16,030 bases of DNA from contig NZ_BAAADA010000102.1 of assembly GCF_039522005.1 (NCBI RefSeq), positions 1-16,030 of the forward strand. Reading direction: 5' to 3'. Shown here piece by piece: positions 1 through 7,180 of this stretch. This DNA comes from Alkalibacterium indicireducens. Lineage in GTDB: Bacteria; Bacillota; Bacilli; Lactobacillales; Carnobacteriaceae_A. The notes under the pieces were generated by a model. It saw nothing but the letters and a program-made list of their open reading frames with translations, made no database searches and had not been told where the DNA came from. Position 1 is the first letter of the stretch; each line of letters begins with the position of its first letter. A program made the position numbers and the translations under genes.

Positions 1-74
1 CGCCGTATACGGAACCGTACGTACGGTGGTGTGAGAGGACGGTAAATAAATTAATTATTTACCCCCTACTCGAT
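1..74 (+). mobile_element. Group II intron 3' end (domains V and VI), class C-like, truncated by window edge
   Basis: The first 28 nt fold as a group II intron domain V. A lower stem pairs 1-7 (CGCCGTA) with 22-28 (TACGGTG). An upper stem pairs 8-11 (TACG) with 16-19 (CGTA), closed by a GAAC loop. The diagnostic 2-nt bulge CG is at 20-21. The expected catalytic triad is CGC at 1-3, the form known in class C introns such as the Oceanobacillus iheyensis intron, rather than AGC. Domain VI follows: GGTAAATA (41-48) pairs with TATTTACC (56-63), a lower stem joins GAG (33-35) to CTC (69-71), and A68 is unpaired as the likely branch point, 7-8 nt from the end. The 3' splice site is placed at T74, or T75 at the latest, by the AY-ending rule. 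Domains I-IV and any reverse transcriptase lie outside the window. Confidence 0.88.
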
Positions 75-143
75 TGAACTGAATTTCAAAATATTGGTTA
101 ACTCTCTTTTATGCTTATGGGCACAAGCTAGCCAAAATAAATG

Positions 144-172
144 TTTCGCTTGTATTGCAATTTGTGTATAAT
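144..172 (+). promoter_or_regulatory. Candidate promoter of mltG
   Basis: A perfect -10 hexamer TATAAT lies at 167-172, 38 nt before the mltG start. The hexamer 17 nt upstream (144-149, TTTCGC) is a poor -35. No other -35 is better, so this is called mainly on the -10 box and its position. Confidence 0.4.
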
Positions 173-210
173 GATAGAGATAACTTACACAGGTAAAGGA
201 TGGACAGTTT

Positions 211-1296
211 ATGCCCAACAGACAATCTACTCAAACAGTAAGGAAAATTGTTCTGAGTATTGTTTCTATATTAATCATACTACTGATTATACTAGTGGTA
301 TCGGGGTATCATTATTATACGACCTCCCTGGAACCACTGGAAGCTGAAAGCAATGAGGATGTTCCTGTTGAGATTCCCATCGGATCATCAAGAACGGATA
401 TTGCACGTATTCTGGAAGAAAACAACATCATTCGAAGCGCCTTTGTCTTCAATTACCATTTGAGATTCACGGGTGAAGAAGGGTTTCAGGCCGGGTACTA
501 CTTATTCTCTCCATCAATGTCGACTGATGAAATCGTCACCTATTTGCAGGAAGGCGGTACTCCGATAACAGAAGAGTCAACGGGCAGGCTAACTATTCCC
601 GAAGGCTACACGATCGAGCAGGTAGCCATTGTCGTTGAGAATCAGACTGAGTATACTATCGAGGAATTCTTCGAACTGGTAGAAGATGATGCGTTTCTTG
701 AAGCATCAGCGGAACGGTATCCTCAATTGCTTGAAGGAGCCCTGGACCTGAGAGAAGAAACGCTCTATACACTTGAAGGCTACCTTTACCCCGCTACTTA
801 TGAAGTATTTGCAGATACTACGCTAGAAGAACTGGTGACCCAGATGCTTGGAAGAATGAACCAAGTTATGGAGCAGTATTATGCGGAAATAGAGGAAAGA
901 GAAACCACAGTGCACGAAATACTTACGATGGCCTCTTTCATAGAACGTGAAGGAATAACTTATGAAGACCGGGAACTCATTTCAGGAGTATTCTATAACC
1001 GCCTGGAAATCAACATGCCTCTTCAGACCGATGTGAGTGTCACTTACGCGTTGGGAGAACACCAGGAACGGATCACATATGATGATCTTGAAGTGGACTC
1101 GCCGTACAATTTGTATAAACACAGAGGATTAGGACCTGGGCCGGTCAATAACCCGGATGAAGAGTCCATTAGGGCAAGTATGAACCCGGCTGAGACAGAT
1201 TACATGTTTTTCCTGGCAGATCTATCTACTAGGAAGATATATTTTTCTGAGACATACGAACAGCACCTTGAATATCAAAACAAATATTTAAGATAA
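211..1296 (+). CDS. mltG: Endolytic murein transglycosylase MltG (YceG-like)
   Basis: Membrane-anchored lytic transglycosylase that cleaves nascent peptidoglycan glycan strands and is thought to set their length. The 361-aa protein has a short basic N-terminus, one transmembrane helix at about residues 13-32, an extracellular LysM-like region (about 48-115) and the YceG catalytic domain to the C-terminus. The motif ASFIEREG (241-248) places the catalytic glutamate at E245, equivalent to the Glu of E. coli MltG (ASIVEKE). The C-terminal signatures LQTDVSVTYALG and HRGLGPGPVNNP are typical of the family. The ATG at 211 is supported by AAAGGA about 11 nt upstream. Length and domain order match Gram-positive members. 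The extracellular part is rich in Glu/Asp. A strong hairpin terminator follows, so it is probably a single-gene unit, with partial read-through into udk possible. Confidence 0.93.
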   Translation: MPNRQSTQTVRKIVLSIVSILIILLIILVVSGYHYYTTSLEPLEAESNEDVPVEIPIGSSRTDIARILEENNIIRSAFVFNYHLRFTGEEGFQAGYYLFSPSMSTDEIVTYLQEGGTPITEESTGRLTIPEGYTIEQVAIVVENQTEYTIEEFFELVEDDAFLEASAERYPQLLEGALDLREETLYTLEGYLYPATYEVFADTTLEELVTQMLGRMNQVMEQYYAEIEERETTVHEILTMASFIEREGITYEDRELISGVFYNRLEINMPLQTDVSVTYALGEHQERITYDDLEVDSPYNLYKHRGLGPGPVNNPDEESIRASMNPAETDYMFFLADLSTRKIYFSETYEQHLEYQNKYLR

Positions 1297-1301
1297 TAAA
1301 A

Positions 1302-1336
1302 AAGCATTGAGTTCACAAGAGCTCAGTGCTTTTCTT
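1302..1336 (+). terminator. Rho-independent terminator after mltG
   Basis: A 13-bp stem (1302-1314 with 1319-1331, two G-U pairs) closes on an ACAA loop and is followed by TTCTT. An A-run precedes it. It starts 5 nt after the mltG stop. Confidence 0.8.
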
Positions 1337-1376
1337 GAGAAAACCATTTAAATAGAAACAGGGAAGGAATTAAAGC

Positions 1377-2015
1377 ATGGACGATAAGCATAAACCAATA
1401 GTCATAGGTGTAACAGGAGGTTCTGGAAGTGGAAAAACCAGTGTCAGTCAGGCGATATACAACTATTTCCCTGGGAAGTCCATAATGATGCTGGAACAGG
1501 ATTCTTATTATAAAAATCAGGATCATTTAAGTTTTGAAGAAAGACTAAAAACCAATTATGATCATCCGTTTGCCTTTGATACTGACCTGCTGATCAATCA
1601 TCTGAACGAGCTACTAGGTTATAATAGTATCGAAAAACCTGTGTATGATTATACAAAACATACGAGAAGTGGAGAGACAATCACTCAGGATCCTAAAGAA
1701 GTAATTATTCTGGAAGGCATACTTATCCTTGAAGATGTCCGCTTAAGAAACCTAATGGATATCAAGCTGTATGTTGATACAGATGACGATATCAGGATCA
1801 TTCGTCGTATTAAGAGGGACATTGAAGAACGTGGAAGAACACTGGACAGTGTCATCGACCAGTATCTGACAGTGGTCAAACCCATGCATGCTCAATTTAT
1901 CGAACCAACGAAAAAATATGCAGATCTGATCATCCCTGAAGGGGGAAGAAACCAGGTAGCGATCGATTTAATGACTACAAAGATTCATACAATATTTGAA
2001 GAGCGTTCCCTTTGA
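1377..2015 (+). CDS. udk: Uridine kinase
   Basis: Cytosolic pyrimidine salvage enzyme that phosphorylates uridine (and usually cytidine) to UMP/CMP using ATP or GTP. The 212-aa protein has the phosphoribulokinase/uridine kinase fold, with a P-loop GGSGSGKT at residues 14-21, the nucleoside-binding stretch around YDYTKHTRSGE, the Walker B-like strand VIILEGILIL, and the arginine-rich lid RIIRRIKRDIEERGR. Length agrees with Bacillus and Enterococcus Udk (about 210 aa). The start ATG at 1377 has GGAAGGA 8 nt upstream. Udk next to greA and an mltG-type gene is a common Firmicutes arrangement. A short protein for the family would be a phosphoribulokinase-like paralogue, but the motif set fits Udk well. 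Confidence 0.93.
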   Translation: MDDKHKPIVIGVTGGSGSGKTSVSQAIYNYFPGKSIMMLEQDSYYKNQDHLSFEERLKTNYDHPFAFDTDLLINHLNELLGYNSIEKPVYDYTKHTRSGETITQDPKEVIILEGILILEDVRLRNLMDIKLYVDTDDDIRIIRRIKRDIEERGRTLDSVIDQYLTVVKPMHAQFIEPTKKYADLIIPEGGRNQVAIDLMTTKIHTIFEERSL

Positions 2016-2035
2016 TTAGGGTCGCTTAATTCTTA
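2002..2035 (+). terminator. Possible terminator overlapping the udk stop
   Basis: AGCG (2002-2005) and CCCT (2008-2011) pair with AGGG (2018-2021) and CGCT (2023-2026), with a small internal loop, followed by TAATTCTT. The U-tract is weak, and the stem begins inside the udk coding end. Confidence 0.4.
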
Positions 2036-2090
2036 AAAACGCTTTACAACGTCATATGTTCGTGGTATCTTAGTTCCATTGAGAAATTAG

Positions 2091-2146
2091 TTGACAGCTC
2101 TTTCTTAAATTATTTTAACAATTGATTCTAAACAGTAAGGTATAAA
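2091..2146 (+). promoter_or_regulatory. Candidate promoter region of greA
   Basis: A consensus -35 TTGACA lies at 2091-2096, but the best-spaced -10 (2113-2118, TTTTAA) is poor. A second pair, TTAACA (2115-2120) with TATAAA (2141-2146), has a 20-nt spacer. Either could drive greA; neither is convincing alone. Confidence 0.3.
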
Positions 2147-2170
2147 AGTATTTTTTATGAGGTGAATGAA

Positions 2171-2647
2171 ATGATGACAGAAAAAGTCTATCCAATGACA
2201 TTAGAAGGAAAAGAAAAGTTAGAAAATGAATTGAACGAACTGAAAACGGTAAAACGTAAAGAGGTCGTTGAGCGAATAAAAATTGCCAGAGGATTCGGAG
2301 ACCTGTCAGAGAACTCTGAATACGAATCTGCGAAAGATGAACAGGCATTTATTGAAGGGCGTATCAGTACGATCGAAAACATGCTTCAGAATGCACAGAT
2401 CATCGACAGCTCCAACTCCAAGGAGGGTGAAGTCACTCTTGGACGTTCAGTTATCTTTAAAGAACTGCCGGACGGAATCGAGGAAGAGTACACAATCGTT
2501 GGAAAAGCAGAAGCAGATCCATTTTCAGGTAAAATTTCCAATGAATCTCCTATAGCGCAGGCGCTTTTAGGGAAGACAGTCGGAGACAAAGTCCAGATTA
2601 ATACACCTGGCGGAACAATGGAAGTTGAAATCACAAACGTATTTTGA
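2171..2647 (+). CDS. greA: Transcription elongation factor GreA
   Basis: GreA enters the RNA polymerase secondary channel and stimulates cleavage of backtracked RNA, rescuing stalled elongation complexes. From the ATG at 2171 the protein is 158 aa, the usual GreA length. Residues 1-76 form the antiparallel coiled-coil, whose tip carries GDLSENSEY with the acidic residues D44 and E47 (D41/E44 in E. coli). The C-terminal FKBP-like globular domain follows, including PIAQALLGKTVGD. An upstream in-frame GTG at 2162 lies inside the Shine-Dalgarno GAGGTGA (2159-2165) and cannot be the start. ATG 2171 or ATG 2174 are both possible, with spacings of 5 and 8 nt. A strong terminator follows, so it is transcribed separately from liaFSR. 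Confidence 0.95.
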   Translation: MMTEKVYPMTLEGKEKLENELNELKTVKRKEVVERIKIARGFGDLSENSEYESAKDEQAFIEGRISTIENMLQNAQIIDSSNSKEGEVTLGRSVIFKELPDGIEEEYTIVGKAEADPFSGKISNESPIAQALLGKTVGDKVQINTPGGTMEVEITNVF

Positions 2648-2652
2648 TTAAC

Positions 2653-2694
2653 AGGGCTGAAAGGAGAGATTTCCTCTTCTTTCAGCCCTTTTTT
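2653..2694 (+). terminator. Rho-independent terminator after greA
   Basis: GGGCTGAAAG (2654-2663) pairs perfectly with CTTTCAGCCC (2679-2688), followed immediately by six T residues. The stem may extend inwards through GAGAG/CTCTT. Confidence 0.92.
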
Positions 2695-2746
2695 ATCCAA
2701 CCTGAGCCTGATTTTTCATTGAAGCTAGTGCTATTAAGCTGCTATT

Positions 2747-2763
2747 TAGTTATACTGTAACTA
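2747..2763 (+). promoter_or_regulatory. Palindrome over a -10 box upstream of liaF
   Basis: TAGTTA (2747-2752) and TAACTA (2758-2763) form a 6-bp inverted repeat with a 5-nt centre. The repeat overlaps TATACT (2751-2756), a good -10 element about 31 nt before liaF. No well-spaced -35 is visible, as expected for an activator-dependent promoter. LiaR autoregulation is known for this system, but I cannot show that this is a LiaR site. Confidence 0.4.
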
Positions 2764-2787
2764 TAACAAAGAGGAGGGGAGCTGCTC

Positions 2788-3525
2788 ATGAGTTCTTCAA
2801 TTTACAGATCGATCATGATTTTACTTTTCGTCTGGCTGTTCTATCAGCTATTTAATACGTGGATGCTTCTCCTGTTCTTTATTGCCGGGTTGTTCTTTCT
2901 CCTGCTATACAAGTTCTCAAGGACTGACGACGGGAAAAAGTCACAGTGGCTCTGGACAAGTGTAGTGTTTTTTGCTTTGTCACTTGTATTTACCAGTGCC
3001 TTCTGGGCCATTATCAGTGTGTTTCTTATAGTAGAGTTCAACTCTGACAGTAAACTTTCACGTACTATAAGGGATCCTTTATTTCGAAGAAATAAATACT
3101 GGCATGAGAAGGAGTTTATATCAGTAGAATGGGATGAAGAGACTGAAACAGAAATGAAGTTTACGAGAAACAGATGGTTCGGTGACGACTCGGAAGGAAA
3201 AAAAGTTTTCGAGTGGAACGACAAGAATTTTACAAAGATGATGGGAGATACTTTCTTTGATTTAGGTAATACTATTTTACCCAAAAAAGAAAATACTATT
3301 ATCATCAGAAAAGGGTTCGGAGACACAAAAGTCATTGTCCCCAAGGATGTCGCGCTGTCTCTAGATATCAGTCTGACTCTGGGAAAACTGGTTATCGATA
3401 CAGAAGAATATGACCTCAAGAATGAAACCATAAAGTGGCAGTCGAAGGATTATCAGTCTTCACTTAGAAAGTTGAGGATCGTGGCCAATACGCTTGTCGG
3501 TGAAGTAGAGGTGATTTATTTATGA
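2788..3525 (+). CDS. liaF: LiaF-like membrane regulator of envelope stress response
   Basis: In the LiaFSR (VraTSR) family, LiaF is a membrane protein that holds the kinase LiaS inactive until the envelope is damaged by agents such as bacitracin, daptomycin or cationic peptides. This 245-aa protein has three to four hydrophobic helices in residues 7-85, with a basic/polar turn around RTDDGKKSQ. A soluble C-terminal half (about 120-245) is predicted as the beta-rich LiaF C-terminal (DUF2154-type) domain; IIIRKGFGDTKVIVPKDV and the closing LVGEVEVIYL are typical of it. The ATG at 2788 has a strong GAGGAGGGG upstream. The end overlaps liaS by 4 nt (ATGA), so the two are translationally coupled. 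The assignment rests on topology and on the adjacent liaSR. Confidence 0.87.
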   Translation: MSSSIYRSIMILLFVWLFYQLFNTWMLLLFFIAGLFFLLLYKFSRTDDGKKSQWLWTSVVFFALSLVFTSAFWAIISVFLIVEFNSDSKLSRTIRDPLFRRNKYWHEKEFISVEWDEETETEMKFTRNRWFGDDSEGKKVFEWNDKNFTKMMGDTFFDLGNTILPKKENTIIIRKGFGDTKVIVPKDVALSLDISLTLGKLVIDTEEYDLKNETIKWQSKDYQSSLRKLRIVANTLVGEVEVIYL

Positions 3526-4565
3526 AAAAGTCTCTATCTTTACTGGCAAAATTTTTTATTCTGTATCTGTTTACCTTAGTATTCATAACTATTTTCATTC
3601 TGCTCTTCCTATCAGAAAATCAGTGGATAAGCGTATTTTACCAGGCGAATTTCATTGGTATTTCGCTGATCGTTTACCTGATACTTTTCTCATTTGTTCT
3701 GTCTGTCAGTACGCTTACTTATCTAAGAGCTTTTGAGAGAAAGAAACTGAGGAAAGTCGAAGAAGGACTAAGAATGATGAGCCAAGGTCATTATTCCGCC
3801 TCAATTTTTTTAAATATGTACTCATTGGATACACCGCTGCAGGTGAGCGAAGAAGTCGACAGGCAGTTTCTCAACCTGCATGAAAAACTGATGTTCATGG
3901 CAGATCAGGCTTTAAGAAATGCTCAGGAATCCGGCGGAGTGAGCAGTGAAACGAAAGAGGAAATCCTGGAGCAGGAACGGCATCGTATTGCCAGAGAACT
4001 GCATGATTCAGTAAGCCAGCAGCTGTTCGCATCCTCAATGATGCTGTCTGCAGTGAATCAGCAGATAGATAACTGTCCTGATTCGATCATCAGACAGCTC
4101 CAGATGGTTGAACAGACGATAAATGCCTCACAGACCGAAATGAGGGCTCTGCTTCTTCATCTCAGACCGATCCAGCTTGACGGTAAATCATTGAAGGAGG
4201 GGATAGAACAGCTGTTGAAGGAACTGGGAGGGAAGATAGATATCGTTATCCACTACTCAATCGATTCGATTACAATGGCTCAGACCATGGAAGACCACTT
4301 TTTCAGGATCATTCAGGAGCTGTTGTCCAATGTACTCAGACATGCCAAAGCAAAGGAACTGGAAGTCTATTTGACAAAAAACGGAGATACGGTACAGTTA
4401 AGTGTTATCGATGATGGCGTCGGTTTTAAAGTGGAAGATAAGAAAGCAGGCAGTTACGGACTACATAATATAAGAGAACGAATCGAAGGCATGGGTGGGA
4501 ATGTGAGAATCATTTCACTTAAAAATGTCGGCACACGAATTGAGATCAATGTACCAATAGTATAG
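3522..4565 (+). CDS. liaS: Sensor histidine kinase LiaS (VraS-like)
   Basis: NarL-family sensor kinase of the cell-envelope stress system, which autophosphorylates and passes phosphate to LiaR. The 347-aa protein has two transmembrane helices (about 9-31 and 43-66) with a very short extracytoplasmic loop, the mark of an intramembrane-sensing kinase. A HAMP-like linker follows. The HisKA_3 dimerisation domain contains RHRIARELHDSVSQQ with phospho-acceptor H161. The HATPase_c domain shows the N-box QELLSNVLRHA (265-275), the G1 box DDGVGF (297-302) and the G2 box GSYGLHNIRER (310-320). The start overlaps the liaF stop by 4 nt. The stop TAG at 4563-4565 sits at the edge of the liaR Shine-Dalgarno. 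All catalytic motifs look intact. Confidence 0.94.
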   Translation: MKKSLSLLAKFFILYLFTLVFITIFILLFLSENQWISVFYQANFIGISLIVYLILFSFVLSVSTLTYLRAFERKKLRKVEEGLRMMSQGHYSASIFLNMYSLDTPLQVSEEVDRQFLNLHEKLMFMADQALRNAQESGGVSSETKEEILEQERHRIARELHDSVSQQLFASSMMLSAVNQQIDNCPDSIIRQLQMVEQTINASQTEMRALLLHLRPIQLDGKSLKEGIEQLLKELGGKIDIVIHYSIDSITMAQTMEDHFFRIIQELLSNVLRHAKAKELEVYLTKNGDTVQLSVIDDGVGFKVEDKKAGSYGLHNIRERIEGMGGNVRIISLKNVGTRIEINVPIV

Positions 4566-4578
4566 AGGAGGAAACTAT

Positions 4579-5214
4579 GTGATACGGTTGTTGTTAGTAG
4601 ATGATCATGAAATGGTACGTCTTGGGTTGTCATCCTTTTTTTCAGTACAGGATGATTTTGAAGTGGTGGGTGAAGCCGAGAATGGAAAAGTAGGAGTAGA
4701 GCTTGCCCTTCAGGAGAAGCCGGACATTATTCTAATGGACCTGGTTATGGAAGTAATGGACGGAACGGAAGCTACCCAGCAGCTTATGGGACAATGGCCG
4801 GAGGCTAAAATTATAATCCTGACGAGTTTCATTGATGATGAAAAAGTGTACCCGGCAATGCAGGCTGGAGCTTGTGGCTACATTCTTAAAACATCTACGG
4901 CTCAGGAAATAGCAAAAGCTGTCAGAGATACTTATAATGGGCATAATTATATCGAGGACGAAGTCAGTACGATCATGGAGGAGAAGAAAGAAGAATCTTT
5001 GAAGCATTATCCGCATGAACTTCTGACTAACAGAGAGAATGAAGTGGTTCAGCTTATTTCCAAGGGGTATACCAATCAGGAAATAGCGGATGAGCTTTTC
5101 ATCACTCTAAAGACAGTCAAGACGCATGTATCAAATATATTGTCGAAGCTGGATGTGGAAGATAGAACTCAGGTGGCAATATATGCGTTCAGACATGACC
5201 TGGTCAAAGAGTAG
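4579..5214 (+). CDS. liaR: Response regulator LiaR (VraR-like)
   Basis: DNA-binding response regulator that, once phosphorylated by LiaS, activates envelope-protection genes and usually its own operon. The 211-aa protein has a receiver domain (1-120) with D8/D9, phospho-acceptor D54 in IILMDLVM, T82 in LTSF and K104. A LuxR/NarL-type helix-turn-helix (about 147-205) follows, with LTNRENEVVQLISKGYTNQEIADEL and TVKTHVSNILSKL. Translation starts at a GTG (4579), 5 nt after AGAGGAGGAAA. The ATG two bases upstream (4577) is followed at once by a stop and is excluded. It is the last gene of liaFSR and is closed by the hairpin at 5233-5269. Confidence 0.95.
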   Translation: MIRLLLVDDHEMVRLGLSSFFSVQDDFEVVGEAENGKVGVELALQEKPDIILMDLVMEVMDGTEATQQLMGQWPEAKIIILTSFIDDEKVYPAMQAGACGYILKTSTAQEIAKAVRDTYNGHNYIEDEVSTIMEEKKEESLKHYPHELLTNRENEVVQLISKGYTNQEIADELFITLKTVKTHVSNILSKLDVEDRTQVAIYAFRHDLVKE

Positions 5215-5228
5215 CCGATTTTAAACAA

Positions 5229-5272
5229 TAAAAAAAGTGAGCAGACATAATCATTGTCCGCTCACTTTTATT
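5229..5272. terminator. Bidirectional terminator between liaR and rnjA
   Basis: A 15-nt arm (5233-5247) pairs with 5255-5269 with one A-C mismatch around a 7-nt loop. A-runs on the left and T-runs on the right give a U-tract in either direction. It serves convergent liaR (+) and rnjA (-). The rnjA stop codon begins one base beyond. Confidence 0.88.
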
Positions 5273-6943
5273 TTAATTTGTTAAGATAACTGGAAGGATG
5301 ATTGGTCGTCTTTCAGTTTCTGCAAAGAGGAACTGCTTGATATCTTCGATCAGGTCGTTTCTCATTTTAAATTCATTGACAGTGTTGTGCTCGAACGACT
5401 TACGGATGCTCTTATAGGCTATTTTCTGTGCATTTTGAATGAGTTCTTCTGATTCTCTCATATAAATGAAGCCTCTTGAGATAATATCCGGTCCGGCAAG
5501 AACTTCTTTCTTTTTAGGATCGATTGTGGCGACGACTACAACTAGACCATTATCAGAAAGTATTTTTCTGTCCCTCAAGACAACGTTACCGATGTCTCCT
5601 ATTCCACTTCCATCAACATAAACATCTTTAGCGTCAAAATCTCCGGCGCGTCTTGCACTGTTTTCAGTAAATGCGACGATTTGACCATTGTCCAGAACAA
5701 AACAGTTTTCTTCTGGTACGCCTGTTTTCTGCGCAAGAGAAGCGTGTATTTTCTGCATACGATGTTCGCCGTGAATAGGAACAAAGTATTTAGGTTTCAT
5801 CAGTTGAAGCATCAATTTCTGTTCTTCCTGACCACCGTGTCCAGAAGTATGAATATTGTTGATTTTTCCGTGGATGACATTCGCACCAGCTTCAAGCAGC
5901 TGATTGATGACACGGTTTACGCTGACAGTGTTTCCGGGAATTGGAGAACTGGAGAAAATCACTGAATCCCCAGGCTGAATGGATATCTGTCTGTGCGTTC
6001 CATTTGCGACTCGACTCAGTGCTGCCATCGGTTCGCCCTGAGATCCGGTACATAGAATTAGCATTTCATTATCTTTATAGCGTTTCAGTTCGTTCGGATG
6101 GATGAAGGTGCCTTCTTCAGCTTGAATGTATCCAAGCTCCTGACCGGTTTCCATCGCATTAACCATGCTTCTTCCAAATACTGCAATCTTTCGGCCAGTC
6201 TTGTTAGCCGCTTCCACGACTTGCTGGATACGGGAAATATTTGAAGCAAAAGTCGCAAAGATGATGCGGCCATCGATTTTTTTCAAAAGGCTGCGAATAG
6301 AATCACCGACTACCTGTTCAGATTTAGTAAAGTTTGGTACTTCAGCGTTGGTACTATCCGATAGAAGGGCAAGCACGCCTTCTTCTCCGATTTTAGCCAT
6401 CTTATGGATGTTTGCAGGCTCCCCAACTGGGGTGAAGTCAAATTTAAAGTCTCCAGTTTGTACAATGTTTCCATTCGGAGTCTTTACAACGATACCATAT
6501 GATTCCGGCACACTGTGAGTGGTTCTGAAGAATGATACTGTAGTCTTTCTGAATTTAGTGACCGTATCTTCGTTGACCTCGTGAAGTGTAGCAGAACGCA
6601 GCAGGTTGTGTTCGTTCAATTTATTCTTGATAAGAGCCAGGGCCAGTTTATTAGCATATATAGGGATGTTAAGCTGTTTAAGAAGGAAAGGGATCCCACC
6701 GACATGATCCTCGTGTCCATGTGTAATAAAAAGCCCTTTAATTTTATCCTGATTTTCTATCAGGTAGCTATAGTCAGGAATGACATAATCGATACCCAGA
6801 AGGTCGTCTTCCGGGAATTTAATCCCTGCATCGATTAGAATGATTTCATCCTGGAATTGAACAGCGTAAGTGTTCTTTCCTATCTCATTCAGTCCTCCTA
6901 AGGCATAGACTGCCGTTTCATTGTTCTTGATATTTGGTTTCAT
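5273..6943 (-). CDS. rnjA: Ribonuclease J1
   Basis: Metallo-beta-lactamase/beta-CASP ribonuclease with 5'-3' exo- and endonuclease activity, central to mRNA decay and 16S rRNA maturation in Firmicutes. The 556-aa protein begins with the J1-type strand YALGGLNEIGKNTY. It carries the zinc motif HGHEDH at residues 75-80, further metal-binding and beta-CASP motifs (TTHSVPES, TGDFKFD, LLSDSTNAE, CTGSQGEP, HTSGHGG, PIHGEHRM), then a C-terminal domain. Length equals B. subtilis RNase J1 (555 aa). The ATG (complement of 6941-6943) has AAGGAG 8 nt upstream on the - strand. In many Firmicutes the small RNA polymerase epsilon gene rpoY precedes rnjA; none is visible here. RNase J2 is the main alternative, but the N-terminal signature favours J1. 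Confidence 0.94.
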   Translation of the reverse strand: MKPNIKNNETAVYALGGLNEIGKNTYAVQFQDEIILIDAGIKFPEDDLLGIDYVIPDYSYLIENQDKIKGLFITHGHEDHVGGIPFLLKQLNIPIYANKLALALIKNKLNEHNLLRSATLHEVNEDTVTKFRKTTVSFFRTTHSVPESYGIVVKTPNGNIVQTGDFKFDFTPVGEPANIHKMAKIGEEGVLALLSDSTNAEVPNFTKSEQVVGDSIRSLLKKIDGRIIFATFASNISRIQQVVEAANKTGRKIAVFGRSMVNAMETGQELGYIQAEEGTFIHPNELKRYKDNEMLILCTGSQGEPMAALSRVANGTHRQISIQPGDSVIFSSSPIPGNTVSVNRVINQLLEAGANVIHGKINNIHTSGHGGQEEQKLMLQLMKPKYFVPIHGEHRMQKIHASLAQKTGVPEENCFVLDNGQIVAFTENSARRAGDFDAKDVYVDGSGIGDIGNVVLRDRKILSDNGLVVVVATIDPKKKEVLAGPDIISRGFIYMRESEELIQNAQKIAYKSIRKSFEHNTVNEFKMRNDLIEDIKQFLFAETERRPIILPVILTN

Positions 6944-7024
6944 ATAAACGTCTCCTTATAGTGTTTGATTTCAGTTTGCTAATGAATACTTACAAAAATA
7001 TGATAAATCTCATCAGGTCTGTTT

Positions 7025-7041
7025 AGTGGGTACTAGCCACT
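7025..7041. repeat. 17-nt imperfect palindrome between divergent rnjA and the HAD gene
   Basis: AGTGG at 7025-7029 and CCACT at 7037-7041 form an inverted repeat, with TA/TA pairs also matching near the centre; only one base pair of eight fails. It lies 82 nt upstream of the rnjA start on that strand. It could be an operator or a 5'-UTR hairpin. Confidence 0.35.
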
Positions 7042-7122
7042 GCTATAAATATATTACCATAATGAAAATAATAAGTATAGGAAGGCAAGCCGTCATCATC
7101 CAAACAAACTACGAATTAAGCA

Positions 7123-7151
7123 TTGAGTAAATGTAGTTTTATGTATATAGT
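7123..7151 (+). promoter_or_regulatory. Promoter of the HAD phosphatase gene
   Basis: TTGAGT (7123-7128) and TATAGT (7146-7151) are separated by exactly 17 nt and lie 30 nt before the start codon. Matches to the sigma-A consensus are 4/6 and 5/6. Confidence 0.6.
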
Positions 7152-7180
7152 AAGAGAATAGCAGTAAAAAAAGGAAGTGT

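Noticed and set aside
141..347. 68-codon + strand frame overlapping the mltG start
   Set aside because: It overlaps the mltG promoter and coding start in another frame and has no ribosome binding site or conserved features.
2162..2170. Upstream GTG start for greA
   Set aside because: The GTG is part of the Shine-Dalgarno sequence GAGGTGA, and using it would exceed the usual GreA N-terminus.
2844..3431. 195-codon - strand frame opposite liaF
   Set aside because: Antisense to a well-supported gene in an operon, with no start signal and no family resemblance.
4577..4582. ATG just before the liaR start
   Set aside because: It is followed directly by TGA. The GTG two bases later opens the full response regulator at the correct distance from the ribosome binding site.
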